The notes: a model not told the origin generated them from the sequence alone. Positions 43,750 through 54,222 are shown, counted from the first letter of the stretch. The stretch: 64,000 nucleotides of DNA from Vallitalea sp. (GCF_025211055.1 NZ_JAOARO010000099.1:117523-181522), one strand, 5' to 3'. Numbers and translations are program-made.

Positions 43750-45129
43750 ATGAAAAAATTTATATCTTTGTTACTAGTTATCACGACTATTTCATTATTT
43801 ACTGGGTGTGCTTCAAAAGAAAAAGATAAAACTGTAGATAATACACCTGCACAAGAAGATAATGTTGACCTAGACAATGAAGAACAAGAAACAGAGAAAG
43901 ACAACGAAGAACAACAAGCAGATGCAGATAACGAAGTTGTGCATATTAAATTTTTTACAGGAAAAGTTGAAACAGTTGATTTGATGAATGAAATTATTGA
44001 TGGTTTCAATAAAGAGCATCCTGGAATTGTAGTTGAACAAGAGTTCCAAAAAGATGCAAGCAATGTTATCAAAGTTAAATTTGCATCAAATGATATTCCT
44101 GATATTACTACTGTAGTTGCACAAGAATACATCGACCAGGGTAAATATTTAGATGTATCCAATGAAGCATGGTGGGATCGTATCCAACCTGCAATAAAAG
44201 ACATGTGTACAGATGTTAAGAGTGGTAAACAGTATAGAGTAGCAAGTAATATGACTATGGCTGGTTTATTCTATAATAAGGCAATATTTGATGAATTAGG
44301 AATAGATGAAGCTAAGACTTGGAAAGAGTTTGAAGAAGATTTGGCTAAGATTAAAGAAAGCAAACCAGATGTTGTACCTCTTTTCATGGCTGGAAAAGAT
44401 TCTTGGACATTAGGACATCTAATAGAGTTTATGGCACATGGAGTTATTAAACAGACTTATGGTGTTACTGATTCCAAAAAAGCATTTTTAGCTAATGATG
44501 ATTCCAAACTTAAGCTTGGTGCTGAAAGTGGACCAATGGACAGTTTTGCTTCTGTAATTATAAGTGGAAGAGATAATAAATTATTCAATAATGATTTCTT
44601 GACCGCCACTTATGATAATCAAGTTGAAATGTTCGCTAATGGTGAAGCTGCTGTTATCAGTCAAGGAATGTGGGCTCTTAGTGGTATATTAGAAAAAAAT
44701 CCAGATATGGCAAAAAATATTGGATTCATGCCTTATCCAGCTATAACAGATTCTACTGAACCAGTAATATTAAGTGCTGAAGATTCAGCTTATGCTATTA
44801 CTTCAGCTTCAAAACATCCAGAAGAAGCAAAAGAATTCTTAAACTATCTATTCAAAGCTGAGAATCTAAAGAAATATAGTGAATCTATTAAATCACCATG
44901 TGCATTTAAAGATGTTGATGCAGATTGGGGTCCAATAAAAGAGCAGGTTAAAAATGCACTTAGTAATGGAGTTAACATTGGATTTACTAATGAGTGTCCT
45001 TCAGGATTTTCAGGTGATGACGCAGGAAGAATGGTTCAAGAATTATATGCAGGACAATATGCTACTTCCATAGATTTCGCAAAAGCTTACAAAAAAGTTT
45101 GGGATAAAGCATGGAATGCATCTAACTAA
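43750..45129 (+). CDS. Oligosaccharide-binding lipoprotein of the dextran locus
   Basis: This 459-residue family 1 solute-binding protein has a lipoprotein signal peptide with lipobox LFTGC (Cys20), then an unusually acidic Asp/Glu/Asn tether of about 40 residues. The mature part starts VVHIKFFTGKVETVDLM and has PDVVPLFMAGKDSWTLGHL in the middle. GGGGG precedes the ATG. It is divergent from the two-component system and followed by two permeases and GH66 enzymes, so isomalto-oligosaccharides from dextran are the likely ligand (inference). Confidence 0.9.
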   Translation: MKKFISLLLVITTISLFTGCASKEKDKTVDNTPAQEDNVDLDNEEQETEKDNEEQQADADNEVVHIKFFTGKVETVDLMNEIIDGFNKEHPGIVVEQEFQKDASNVIKVKFASNDIPDITTVVAQEYIDQGKYLDVSNEAWWDRIQPAIKDMCTDVKSGKQYRVASNMTMAGLFYNKAIFDELGIDEAKTWKEFEEDLAKIKESKPDVVPLFMAGKDSWTLGHLIEFMAHGVIKQTYGVTDSKKAFLANDDSKLKLGAESGPMDSFASVIISGRDNKLFNNDFLTATYDNQVEMFANGEAAVISQGMWALSGILEKNPDMAKNIGFMPYPAITDSTEPVILSAEDSAYAITSASKHPEEAKEFLNYLFKAENLKKYSESIKSPCAFKDVDADWGPIKEQVKNALSNGVNIGFTNECPSGFSGDDAGRMVQELYAGQYATSIDFAKAYKKVWDKAWNASN

Positions 45130-45136
45130 TTATTTA

Positions 45137-45177
45137 GGGGCTGTACTAGGTTATATAGATATACAATAGGCAGCCCT
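45137..45177 (+). terminator. Hairpin between binding-protein and permease genes (leaky terminator or stabiliser)
   Basis: GGGGCTG at 45137-45143 pairs with CAGCCCT at 45171-45177 around a 27-base loop, without a proper T-run. In sugar importers such a hairpin often lets the binding protein be made in excess over the permeases, by 3'-end protection or partial termination. Confidence 0.5.
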
Positions 45178-45237
45178 ATATCTTTGTAGTTTGATTGGTT
45201 ACATATAGTAAGATAATTAAAGTGGAGTGATGACGGA

Positions 45238-46119
45238 GTGATTTTACGAAATAAGGTAGTTTCCAAATTACATAATTTTATGATTTTACCAGCTTTTATT
45301 TTATTCTTTATATTTTTTATATATCCGTTGATAAAAGGTGTTGGCTTAAGTTTAACAGATTATGATGGTATGACAAAAGCCAATTTTATAGGATTAAAGA
45401 ATTTTATCAGTTTTTTTCATGATAGTCGAGCTAAGAATGACGTAGTTAACACAGTTCTATTTGCTTTGGGAAGTGCTCCACTATTGAATATATTCGGTTT
45501 TCTATATGCTTTACTTTTAGATAGTAAGTTTAGAGGTAAAGGTATAGTTAGAACTATTATTTATTTGCCAGCAGTTGTAAGTCCATTGATCATGGGTTAC
45601 ATATGGTACTTTATTTTACAGCCACAAAGAGGATTCTTATTCGCAACTCTTGAAAGAATTGGTCTTAGTGTTTCTAATGCTAATTGGATGGGAAATAGAT
45701 ATATGGCTCTTTGGGTAATTATTATCGTTAATGTATGGCAGTTCGTAGGAATGACTATGGTAGTTTATCTAGCAGGTTTACAAGCTATACCTGAGGAAAT
45801 GCACGAAGCAGGTAAGATTGATGGTGCTACTTATGGTCAAAGAATCAGATACATAGTACTTCCTATGATGATTCAGCCTATTAAGATTAATGTTATAACT
45901 AACATTATAGGCTCATTATCAGTTTTTGAAATAATTATGGCATTGACTGAAGGAGGACCAGGATATAGCACAGAGTCATTAAGTATCTATATTATGAGAA
46001 TGTGTTACGGTAGTTTCACTGGATATTCTACAGCAGTTGCAGTCATTTTATTCTTATTAATTCTAGTTCCTGTATTAATATCACTGAAATTCATGAAATC
46101 AAAAGAATATGATGCGTGA
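45238..46119 (+). CDS. Carbohydrate ABC permease (MalF/UgpA type) of the dextran locus
   Basis: This 293-residue permease has six spans and the EAA loop EMHEAGKIDGATYGQRIRYI (Gly replaces the second Ala). The GTG start at 45238 follows GTGGAG at 45222-45227 by about 10 bases; no ATG is better placed. Together with the next gene it forms the membrane channel for the sugar delivered by the lipoprotein at 43750. No ATPase gene is present in the locus. By eye it is diverged from the permease at 6012, so the two importers are not a recent duplication. Confidence 0.88.
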   Translation: MILRNKVVSKLHNFMILPAFILFFIFFIYPLIKGVGLSLTDYDGMTKANFIGLKNFISFFHDSRAKNDVVNTVLFALGSAPLLNIFGFLYALLLDSKFRGKGIVRTIIYLPAVVSPLIMGYIWYFILQPQRGFLFATLERIGLSVSNANWMGNRYMALWVIIIVNVWQFVGMTMVVYLAGLQAIPEEMHEAGKIDGATYGQRIRYIVLPMMIQPIKINVITNIIGSLSVFEIIMALTEGGPGYSTESLSIYIMRMCYGSFTGYSTAVAVILFLLILVPVLISLKFMKSKEYDA

Positions 46120-46132
46120 GGAGGCGACATAG

Positions 46133-46945
46133 TTGAAAAAATTATTAAAAATCCTAGTTATAATATTAATTACTTTACTTGCATTATTTCCATTTTACAT
46201 ACTTAGCTTATTAGCTTTTACACCATCATCTATGAACTTTTCGAAAGAATTGATTCTCCTTCCAAAATCATATTTAGAGAATTTTGGTGCCGCTTGGGAA
46301 AAGGCTAAAATGGGACGTTCAATTATTAATTCATTAATTATTACTCTAGGATCAGTAGCAGTTATTGTTTCATTTGCTAGTATGGCTGGATATGCTATTG
46401 CTAGAGTAAATAATAGATTCAACAGATTTATATTTTATTTAATGCTAGGGTGTATGATGATTCCAGGTATTATTAATACAGTACCTTTGTATACTTTGAT
46501 GATTAAAATAGGTGGAATTAACACACATTGGGCAATGATATTAGTCTGTGCAGCTAATGCTTTACCTTTTTCAGTTTTTTTATTTACTGGGTTTATTAGG
46601 GGATTACCAATAAATATTGAAGAAGCTGCTATTATTGATGGCTGTACAAAAATAGGATCGTTCTGGAGGATTGTCTTTCCAATATTGAAACCTGTTACAT
46701 CAGCTGTAATAATCATTAATGGGTTAAATATCTGGAATAACTATGCTCAAGCTATATTTTTCCTACAAAAACAATCTATGCGTACCATTCCACTTGCTAT
46801 CTCTATGTTCTATCAACAATATGGAGCAAAGTGGCATCTAATGGCAGCCGCAGCAATGATTGGTTTAGCACCAGCAGTTGTAATATTTATTATTTTCCAG
46901 AAGTACTTTATTAAAGGTATCACAGCAGGTTCTGTGAAAGGATAA
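46133..46945 (+). CDS. Carbohydrate ABC permease (MalG/UgpE type) of the dextran locus
   Basis: This 270-residue permease has six spans, N-terminal FPFYILSLLAFTPSS and the EAA loop EEAAIIDGCTKIGSFWRIVFP. The start is a TTG at 46133 with GAGGAGG upstream, 13 bases after the previous stop. It is the second channel half of the importer. The cytoplasmic GH66 protein follows 39 bases later in the same direction, so import and intracellular cleavage are co-expressed. Confidence 0.88.
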   Translation: MKKLLKILVIILITLLALFPFYILSLLAFTPSSMNFSKELILLPKSYLENFGAAWEKAKMGRSIINSLIITLGSVAVIVSFASMAGYAIARVNNRFNRFIFYLMLGCMMIPGIINTVPLYTLMIKIGGINTHWAMILVCAANALPFSVFLFTGFIRGLPINIEEAAIIDGCTKIGSFWRIVFPILKPVTSAVIIINGLNIWNNYAQAIFFLQKQSMRTIPLAISMFYQQYGAKWHLMAAAAMIGLAPAVVIFIIFQKYFIKGITAGSVKG

Positions 46946-46984
46946 TAAAATATTGCAGAATTACATAAAACGAAAGGTGATATT

Positions 46985-48652
46985 ATGAAAGATTTGATAC
47001 AAGATATTTACCCGAATAAAGCTCAATATCTAGAAGGAGAGACTATAGAAATAATAATAGAATGGAATCAGAATATTAAACTAGCTGATGTTTGTATTTC
47101 TCTAGTGGTCTCTCACTTAGGGGAAAAGCATCTAACCATTACGAAAGGAGTTAATAATAAAGGTAAAAATTCAATAATTGAAATAGAACCCCTGCAAGTT
47201 AATGGATATGGTGTAGACATTAGTATACTTGATGAAGATAAGATTGTAGCAACTTATTCAACGGCTGTTGATGTAGCCAAAAGTCATAAAGATTCTCCAA
47301 GATATGGTTTCCTTAGCGAGTTTGAATCAGATGATACATTGGATGATGAGGATGTACTATCCATGAAAAAACTTCATATTAATATGGTGCAATTTTATGA
47401 TTGGATGTATCGCCATGATGATTTAGTTAATGAAGATGAAAACTATATTGATCTCATGGGTAAAAAAATATCATTAAATGCCATTAAGAATAAAATTGAC
47501 CTATGTCATAAAAATGGTATGAAAGCAATTGCCTATGGTGCTATTTATGCAGCTAGCAAACCATTTTATGAAAACCATAAAGATGAGGCGTTATATGGTA
47601 GTAATATGCAGCCAATATCTTTTATAGATAAATTCATAATTATGAATATCGAAGAGAAATCTCCGTGGCATAGACATATTATTAATGAGTATGAGAGAGC
47701 TATTAGAGTCTTAGATTTTGATGGTATACATATGGATACTTATGGTTATCCCAAAAAAGCAGTAAGTAGGTTGAGTGATGATAATCACATAGTTAATCTG
47801 GAGGAAGAATTTCCTGTATTGATTAATAATACAAGAAAACAATTAAGTAAGGTAAAAAGAGATGTTACTTTAATCTTTAATAATGTAGGAAATTGGCCTG
47901 TTAGTACTACTAGTTCAGCAGAGCAAGATATGGTTTATATAGAAGTATGGGATCCTTATAGTACTTATAATCACATACAAACTATAATTAGAGATACTAG
48001 AAGAGAAACATACAAACCTATTATCCTTGCTGCTTATTTGAGACCTTTTATGGATGAAAGTGAAGAAGCAGGGGCATATGCTCTAAAATTATTGACTGCT
48101 GCAATTATTGCTAATGGAGCCTATCATTTGATACTGGGGGAAAATCAAGGGGTTTTAACACAAGGCTACTATGTGGATTATTCAAAAATAAGCGATAGTC
48201 TATTTAGTGAAATTAGGAAGTACTATGATTTTATGATTAGATATTCAGATTTGTTCTATAATAAGAACCTTATAGACGTATCTATGACTCATGCTTATGG
48301 AGACAACATGGAGTACGTTTTTGAAGGTGATGATTTTAGTGCAACAGCTGATTCTAATAAAATATGGACAATTATAAGAGAAAGTGCTGACACGAAACTA
48401 ATCTCATTGATTAATTTGAAAGGAAATGATGTGATATGGAATAAGGGAAAGAAAGAACCAAAGATGAATTCTGCTATTAATCTTAAGATTCAAGTAGAAA
48501 AGGAAGTAGAAGATGTATATATTTCTTCACCAGAACAAGCAGCACCTATAAAATGCCCTTACAATATAGTAGCTGTTGAAAGAGGAAATATATTAATAAT
48601 GGACATAAGCAGACTAGAAATATGGACAGTTATTGTAATTAAATTAAGATAG
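46985..48652 (+). CDS. Cytoplasmic GH66-family glycosidase (dextranase/CITase-like)
   Basis: The protein has 555 residues and no signal peptide. An N-terminal Ig-like domain (residues 1-95) precedes the GH66 barrel. Family landmarks are PRYGFLSEFES, MVQFYDWMYRHD, and the likely nucleophile Asp251 in FDGIHMDTYG with acid/base Glu320 in VYIEVWDPYSTY; their 69-residue spacing matches characterised dextranases. It lacks the CBM35 insertion seen in cyclodextran-forming enzymes. It probably cleaves imported isomalto-oligosaccharides or cyclic dextrans inside the cell. AAAGGTGA precedes the ATG. Confidence 0.85.
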   Translation: MKDLIQDIYPNKAQYLEGETIEIIIEWNQNIKLADVCISLVVSHLGEKHLTITKGVNNKGKNSIIEIEPLQVNGYGVDISILDEDKIVATYSTAVDVAKSHKDSPRYGFLSEFESDDTLDDEDVLSMKKLHINMVQFYDWMYRHDDLVNEDENYIDLMGKKISLNAIKNKIDLCHKNGMKAIAYGAIYAASKPFYENHKDEALYGSNMQPISFIDKFIIMNIEEKSPWHRHIINEYERAIRVLDFDGIHMDTYGYPKKAVSRLSDDNHIVNLEEEFPVLINNTRKQLSKVKRDVTLIFNNVGNWPVSTTSSAEQDMVYIEVWDPYSTYNHIQTIIRDTRRETYKPIILAAYLRPFMDESEEAGAYALKLLTAAIIANGAYHLILGENQGVLTQGYYVDYSKISDSLFSEIRKYYDFMIRYSDLFYNKNLIDVSMTHAYGDNMEYVFEGDDFSATADSNKIWTIIRESADTKLISLINLKGNDVIWNKGKKEPKMNSAINLKIQVEKEVEDVYISSPEQAAPIKCPYNIVAVERGNILIMDISRLEIWTVIVIKLR

Positions 48653-48688
48653 AATTATAGACTATATATGAGAATGAGGAGTGGAAAG

Positions 48689-51600
48689 ATGAAAAAATTA
48701 ATGAGTTTATTTTTATCTCTTAGCTTACTTTTATTAACAATAAACACGACTGGTAATATTGCATTTGCTGCTGATAATTGTACTATTACTGAAGTTAGCG
48801 TTGATAAAGCGAGATATAATACTGGTGATAATGTTACTATTTCTATTGAAATAAATAATCCAGATAGTATGGCAGTATCAAAAACAGTAACAACTAAAAT
48901 ATATCATTTAGAAAATCTTATTGATACTTATAGTTCAGTTGTTGATGTTCAGCCAAATACAGTTACTACTCATACAGTAACATGGAAAGCACCTAGCAAC
49001 AATTACACAGGCTATTTAATATCAGCAGACATAGGTAATGGTGTTGATGTTACAACAGGAGTTGATGTGTCCAATGATTTTACAAGATACCCTAGATATG
49101 GATATTCTGTAGATTTCCCTGTTGGAGAAACTTTAGACGAAAGTAATGAAATGATAGAAAAGTTAGCAAAAGATTATAATATCAATGTTGTACAATACTA
49201 TGATTGGATGTATAGACATGATATGAACTTCCCTAGTACAGGAAATACATGGGTTGATTTGTTTGGTAACACTATTAGCGAAACAACGCTTCAAAATAGA
49301 ATTGATAAGGGACATACTCTCAATCAAAGTGCTATGGCTTATCAAATGGCATATATGGTACGTGAAGATTATGAAGATTATAATGCTAAGAAAGAATGGG
49401 GACTTTATAGAAGCAAAGATTATAATATAAGCTATGATAAAGATAACCCATCAACTATTAATAACATAGATCAATTAAATTTCCCTCTTGAAGGAAATCC
49501 AGCACCTATATTATTGACAATGAATCCAGCTAATAAAGATTGGCAGGATTTCATGAATAATCAATATACTTTAGCTGTTAATCGTTTAGGTTTTGATGGT
49601 ATCCAAATAGACCAAATGGGTGATTTCTGGGGAAATATTAATTATTACGATTATTGGGGTAATTATGTTGACCTTGGTAAAACATTTTCAGATTTTGTTA
49701 ATGATTCAAAAGAGGCATTAACTAATAATGATAGTAGTAAAAATTATGTAACAATGAATGCTGTTAATGGAGCAGTACCACCAAATGACAAATTTTCTAC
49801 ATGGGATATTATGAATAATGCTGATACAGATTTTCAATTCAGTGAAATCTGGCAGAACTCTCCTACATATAATAGCTTGAAAAATTATATTGAATGGCAG
49901 AGATTAACAGATGGTGGAAAAACAATGGTTCTAGCAGCTTATATGAATCAGCATACTAATGCTGGAACTCTATACGAAGCTGAGAATTCAAGTCTTAACG
50001 GTTTAACTAGTGGGAATGATAATGGTACAACTTATATTACTGGTTTTGATAGTGTTGGTGATAGTGCTGACTTTAATATTTTAGTTCCAGAAGATGGCGT
50101 ATATACTTTAGTATTCAGATTCTCTAATGGAGCTTCAGCAAGAGCAGATAAAAATATCTATGTTGATAATGAAAAAGTTATGACAGCTTATTTTGATTTA
50201 ACTAGAACTGGATTAATGCCTGCTAACCCAAGTTGGTCTAATTATTCTAATGAAGCAGCTTTTACAGACCCGAAAACTTTATATCTTACAGCAGGAAATC
50301 ATAGCATAAAAGTTCAACATGACAGTGATAATACTGGAGATATTCGTATGGATAGTATTACACTAGGAACTTTTAACAAAGCTTCAGTTCGTTTAACAGA
50401 TTCAGCAATAGCTGCATCAGGTGCTATGCATATTGAAATGGGAACTGGTCTTAGTATGGCTAATGGCTCAGGTAATTTCAGTGATACAGTTATGTTAGGT
50501 CATCCATATTATCCAAAAGCATTTAAAATGATGAGAAAAGATCTTAGAAATGAAATGCAAAATCATTATGACTTTATTACTGCTTATGAAAATCTATTAT
50601 ATGATCCAGATATCAACCCTGTTGATGGAGGAACACAAACAATCAGTATTAAGAATGAAAGTGTTACTGGTTCTGGTGAAAGTGGTAATATATGGTTCAT
50701 ACCAAAAACAAAAAATGATGATTATGGTATAGTGCATTTAATTAATCTAACAGCAGAAACTAATACTAATTGGAGAGATGTTACTGATGAACCAACAACT
50801 AAAACTAACCTTCAGGTAAAATATTATATACCTTATCACAAATCAATATCTAACCTATATATGGCTAGTCCAGATAGAAATGATTGTTTGACAGAGAACC
50901 TTTCATTTACTACAGGTACAGATAGTGTTGGTAAGTATATTAAGTTTACAGTTCCTGAATTAAAATATTGGGATATGATTTATTTTACATATGGTAACGA
51001 AAGTGAACCATCAATATATGAAGCAGAAGATTCAATTAAAAAAGATGTAAGTACTAATACTAATCATTATGGCTATACAGGATCAGGATTTGTTGACTGC
51101 TATGGAGAACTATGGGACAGTGTTTCTTTTGACATAGAAGTTGAAGAAGAAGAGGATTATACATTAAGTTTCTCATATGCTAATGCAACAGGTAGTGAGT
51201 GTAGCAGAGAACTTATTGTCGATAATCAGAACAAAGGTAAGATATCATTTCAGCCTTTAGCAAATTGGGATACTTGGGGAGTAGCTGAAAAAGGAGTACA
51301 TCTATTACCAGGTAGACATAGATTAGTAGTGTTGGTCACTCATGAATATAAAGGTTACATTAATTTAGATAACTTACGTGTTACTAAGCTATCTGAGAGT
51401 GTAAGAGGGGTATATATGAATAACTGGAAGAATTCAGTATACCTATGGAAAGAAACTCAAAGTAATTTAGTTAAGCCTTTATTAGCTGATGGTCCATCTA
51501 TATATGAACTAAGATTCTATGAAGAAACAGAATCTGATAATTATGATAGAAATGAAATCAAAAATTACAGCATGTTTTTCAGAAATGAAACTGATAACAA

Positions 51601-54154
51601 AGTATATACGACTGGAAGAAATTTCAGAGCTTCAGGTCATTTTGGTGATGATGGTATATTCTATACTAATTATGAGACTTATGCAGGGGAAAAAATGTCT
51701 CCAGAGATATCAAGAGATTATGCAGTGGTACCTAATGAGAATTTTATGGTTGTAAGATATACTGTTAAGAATAATACAGGGAATGAAAAGACTTATAATG
51801 TCATGGATATGCTACATGTAGATAATCATAGTAGTAATAATATAACAGCTGCCTATGATACTGATAAGAAAGTAACCACTATAGATATGAGTAGAGCAGG
51901 ACAATATTATATAGCTCATGGTACATTAGAATCAAATATCAATGGCTATCAAGTATCAGATGATACAGTAACAAATAAAAATAATAATGTTTGCTCACCA
52001 TGGCATACTTTTAACAATGATGGTACTTTGAAAAATAATGGTTCTGTAACTTGTAAAGATATCTCAACTGCATTTACTAAGGCAGTTACTTTACAAGCAC
52101 AAGAATCAACGGAGATATATTTTTATATAGCAATAGGTAAAGATAGCTCAGAAATTCAAAATGCTATTAATACAGTAACAGGGCAAAATGGTAGTCATTG
52201 GATGAATGCTATGGATACTAATTACTCCAATTGGTTGAATGAAGGTAAAACCGTAAACTTCGAACAGCCAAAATTGAATTATGCTTATGAAAATATATCT
52301 GTAGCATTAAAACAATCAATTGTACCTGGTACATATAATGATGGTGGAAAAGAAATACCAAAATTTGCATCACTTCCAGCTGCAACTAATCCATCAGCTT
52401 ATTCTTATAAGGTATGGGCAAGAGATTCAGCAGTTACAGCTATGGCATTAGATGCATCGGGTCATACAAAAGAGGCTGAAAACTATTGGTATTGGTTAGC
52501 AGATCGTCAAATTAAAAATGATGAAGGTGATTGGAAAAAACCAGGTACTTTTTGGACCTGCTATTGGATATGGGATAATAGATCTGTTAACTTCGTACAA
52601 CCAGAGTATGATTCTATAGGGATGTTCCTAGTTGGTGCTTATAGACATTATGAAAGCTTAGATGAACCAGCCAAAACTAACTTCCTAAATAATATATGGG
52701 ATGATTATAAAAGGTCAGCAGATTTTGTAATGAACCACATTAGTGCAAATGGTTTTGGTAAAGCTGATTGTTCTATATGGGAGGAACAAACAGAGTATAA
52801 TGCATTTACAGAGGGATTGTATGTTGCTGGTTTAGATGCAGCTCAGGAAATGGCAAAGGCTAAAGGGTTACAATCTTTAGCAGATAGTTATAATGGTGCT
52901 ACAAGTTCTATAAGAACAGCTATTCAAAGAAGATCAACAGATTCAGAAGCAGGATTATGGAATCAAATAGATCCTAATAATAGATATTACAATAGAGCTG
53001 TTAATCTAGATGGTACGCCAAGAACAACAGTGGATGCTTCAAGTGATGTTTTAGTTACTTATGGTGTTATTGATATGATGTCAAAGCGTGCTTATGACCA
53101 TTATAAAAAAGTTACTAATACAATATCTCATGATACATATGGTATTACAAGATATGAAGGAGATACTTTCTATACAGGTAAAAATTCTTGGGATCCAGGT
53201 GGGGTAGAAGCTTTTGAAGATGAACCTTCTTGGCCACAAATGACTATGTGGGTAGCTATGATGGAACTTTTCAGCGGTTATGATTCTCTTAGAGACAATG
53301 CTCTAAGACGTCTAGAATGGTTTGCTGATAGAACTGCATTAGGTTACGCACCACAAGGAGAAGCAGTTTCTAATGTTACGTTAAAACCTTGTATAAGCAC
53401 TATGATAGAGCCTATTACAGGAGCTGCATATATTATGACTGCTCTAACTTATGAAGATAAATTTGATATGCGTATTACACCAAATCAATATAATGCTGGT
53501 GCTAGATATACTGTTAATGTTCATGATGGATGCAGAGATACAAGCGATATTTATGATACTAAGTCAGATTGGTATCAATGGGGATACATACCTTATTACT
53601 TAGATAAAATAGGTGATAATACTGCTGGTGATTCAACAAGAGATATTGAAAAAGTATATATTTCTAATGATGATGATAATATGTATATTAGAATTGACAA
53701 TGTAGGAAATACTTTACCTAATTATAATGAAAATGGTGATAAGTTCGTAGTATCTGTTTACTCACAAGATTTTAGTAATAGAAGCATTAATACTACTAAT
53801 AATGGTTTTTATGGGGCAGTATTAGATAGAGAATATGGATATATGGTCACAAGAAGAAGTGATGAATCCAATTACACAGCATATAAAGTAGACTCTAATA
53901 ATAAGTGGCAGTTGGATAAACAAATCACTAGCGTTATAGCACCTATGTGGGAAAGTACTTCTGGTAGAATTGAAATGGTTATTCCACTATCGGAGCTTTC
54001 AAGTGGGAATGTTAGAAATGGAGATTGGGCTAATATAAAGATTGCACTAGGGTTAGATAATGGTTCTGGTATGCAGGAAACAGACTATATGAATATTCAT
54101 TATAGAATTACTGGTAACAATGAAAGTTGGATATTTGGTAATTCAGAAGAATAA
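48689..54154 (+). CDS. Secreted GH66-GH15 fusion (endo-dextranase plus glucodextranase-like)
   Basis: The protein has 1821 residues with a signal peptide ending near 27 (NIAFAA). Domain order: N-terminal Ig (28-125); GH66 barrel from 130, with nucleophile Asp308 in FDGIQIDQMGDFW and acid/base Glu386 in FQFSEIW; a CBM35 inserted at about 427-561 (TLYEAENSSLNG), as in cyclodextran-forming GH66 enzymes; GH66 remainder to 770; a second CBM35 at 775-897; GH15 beta-sandwich 905-1185 and alpha-barrel 1190-1590 with SIWEEQTEYNAF (Glu1365/1366) and EDEPSWPQMTMW (Glu1512); a final CBM9/DOMON-like sandwich 1595-1821. It should cut dextran and then release glucose from the ends. The start follows AGGAGTGG. 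Confidence 0.87.
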   Translation: MKKLMSLFLSLSLLLLTINTTGNIAFAADNCTITEVSVDKARYNTGDNVTISIEINNPDSMAVSKTVTTKIYHLENLIDTYSSVVDVQPNTVTTHTVTWKAPSNNYTGYLISADIGNGVDVTTGVDVSNDFTRYPRYGYSVDFPVGETLDESNEMIEKLAKDYNINVVQYYDWMYRHDMNFPSTGNTWVDLFGNTISETTLQNRIDKGHTLNQSAMAYQMAYMVREDYEDYNAKKEWGLYRSKDYNISYDKDNPSTINNIDQLNFPLEGNPAPILLTMNPANKDWQDFMNNQYTLAVNRLGFDGIQIDQMGDFWGNINYYDYWGNYVDLGKTFSDFVNDSKEALTNNDSSKNYVTMNAVNGAVPPNDKFSTWDIMNNADTDFQFSEIWQNSPTYNSLKNYIEWQRLTDGGKTMVLAAYMNQHTNAGTLYEAENSSLNGLTSGNDNGTTYITGFDSVGDSADFNILVPEDGVYTLVFRFSNGASARADKNIYVDNEKVMTAYFDLTRTGLMPANPSWSNYSNEAAFTDPKTLYLTAGNHSIKVQHDSDNTGDIRMDSITLGTFNKASVRLTDSAIAASGAMHIEMGTGLSMANGSGNFSDTVMLGHPYYPKAFKMMRKDLRNEMQNHYDFITAYENLLYDPDINPVDGGTQTISIKNESVTGSGESGNIWFIPKTKNDDYGIVHLINLTAETNTNWRDVTDEPTTKTNLQVKYYIPYHKSISNLYMASPDRNDCLTENLSFTTGTDSVGKYIKFTVPELKYWDMIYFTYGNESEPSIYEAEDSIKKDVSTNTNHYGYTGSGFVDCYGELWDSVSFDIEVEEEEDYTLSFSYANATGSECSRELIVDNQNKGKISFQPLANWDTWGVAEKGVHLLPGRHRLVVLVTHEYKGYINLDNLRVTKLSESVRGVYMNNWKNSVYLWKETQSNLVKPLLADGPSIYELRFYEETESDNYDRNEIKNYSMFFRNETDNKVYTTGRNFRASGHFGDDGIFYTNYETYAGEKMSPEISRDYAVVPNENFMVVRYTVKNNTGNEKTYNVMDMLHVDNHSSNNITAAYDTDKKVTTIDMSRAGQYYIAHGTLESNINGYQVSDDTVTNKNNNVCSPWHTFNNDGTLKNNGSVTCKDISTAFTKAVTLQAQESTEIYFYIAIGKDSSEIQNAINTVTGQNGSHWMNAMDTNYSNWLNEGKTVNFEQPKLNYAYENISVALKQSIVPGTYNDGGKEIPKFASLPAATNPSAYSYKVWARDSAVTAMALDASGHTKEAENYWYWLADRQIKNDEGDWKKPGTFWTCYWIWDNRSVNFVQPEYDSIGMFLVGAYRHYESLDEPAKTNFLNNIWDDYKRSADFVMNHISANGFGKADCSIWEEQTEYNAFTEGLYVAGLDAAQEMAKAKGLQSLADSYNGATSSIRTAIQRRSTDSEAGLWNQIDPNNRYYNRAVNLDGTPRTTVDASSDVLVTYGVIDMMSKRAYDHYKKVTNTISHDTYGITRYEGDTFYTGKNSWDPGGVEAFEDEPSWPQMTMWVAMMELFSGYDSLRDNALRRLEWFADRTALGYAPQGEAVSNVTLKPCISTMIEPITGAAYIMTALTYEDKFDMRITPNQYNAGARYTVNVHDGCRDTSDIYDTKSDWYQWGYIPYYLDKIGDNTAGDSTRDIEKVYISNDDDNMYIRIDNVGNTLPNYNENGDKFVVSVYSQDFSNRSINTTNNGFYGAVLDREYGYMVTRRSDESNYTAYKVDSNNKWQLDKQITSVIAPMWESTSGRIEMVIPLSELSSGNVRNGDWANIKIALGLDNGSGMQETDYMNIHYRITGNNESWIFGNSEE

Positions 54155-54189
54155 TTAGAAATAAAAATATATTTATAATATTACAAAAT

Positions 54190-54222
54190 AAAGGAGTTGG
54201 TTTATACCAATTCTTTTGTTTT
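54190..54222 (+). terminator. Terminator after the GH66-GH15 gene
   Basis: Bases 54190-54200 pair with 54207-54217 (11 bp including three G-T pairs) around the loop TTTATA, followed by a T-rich tail. The rest of the gap to 54519 is AT-rich with only the promoter at 54345. Confidence 0.75.
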
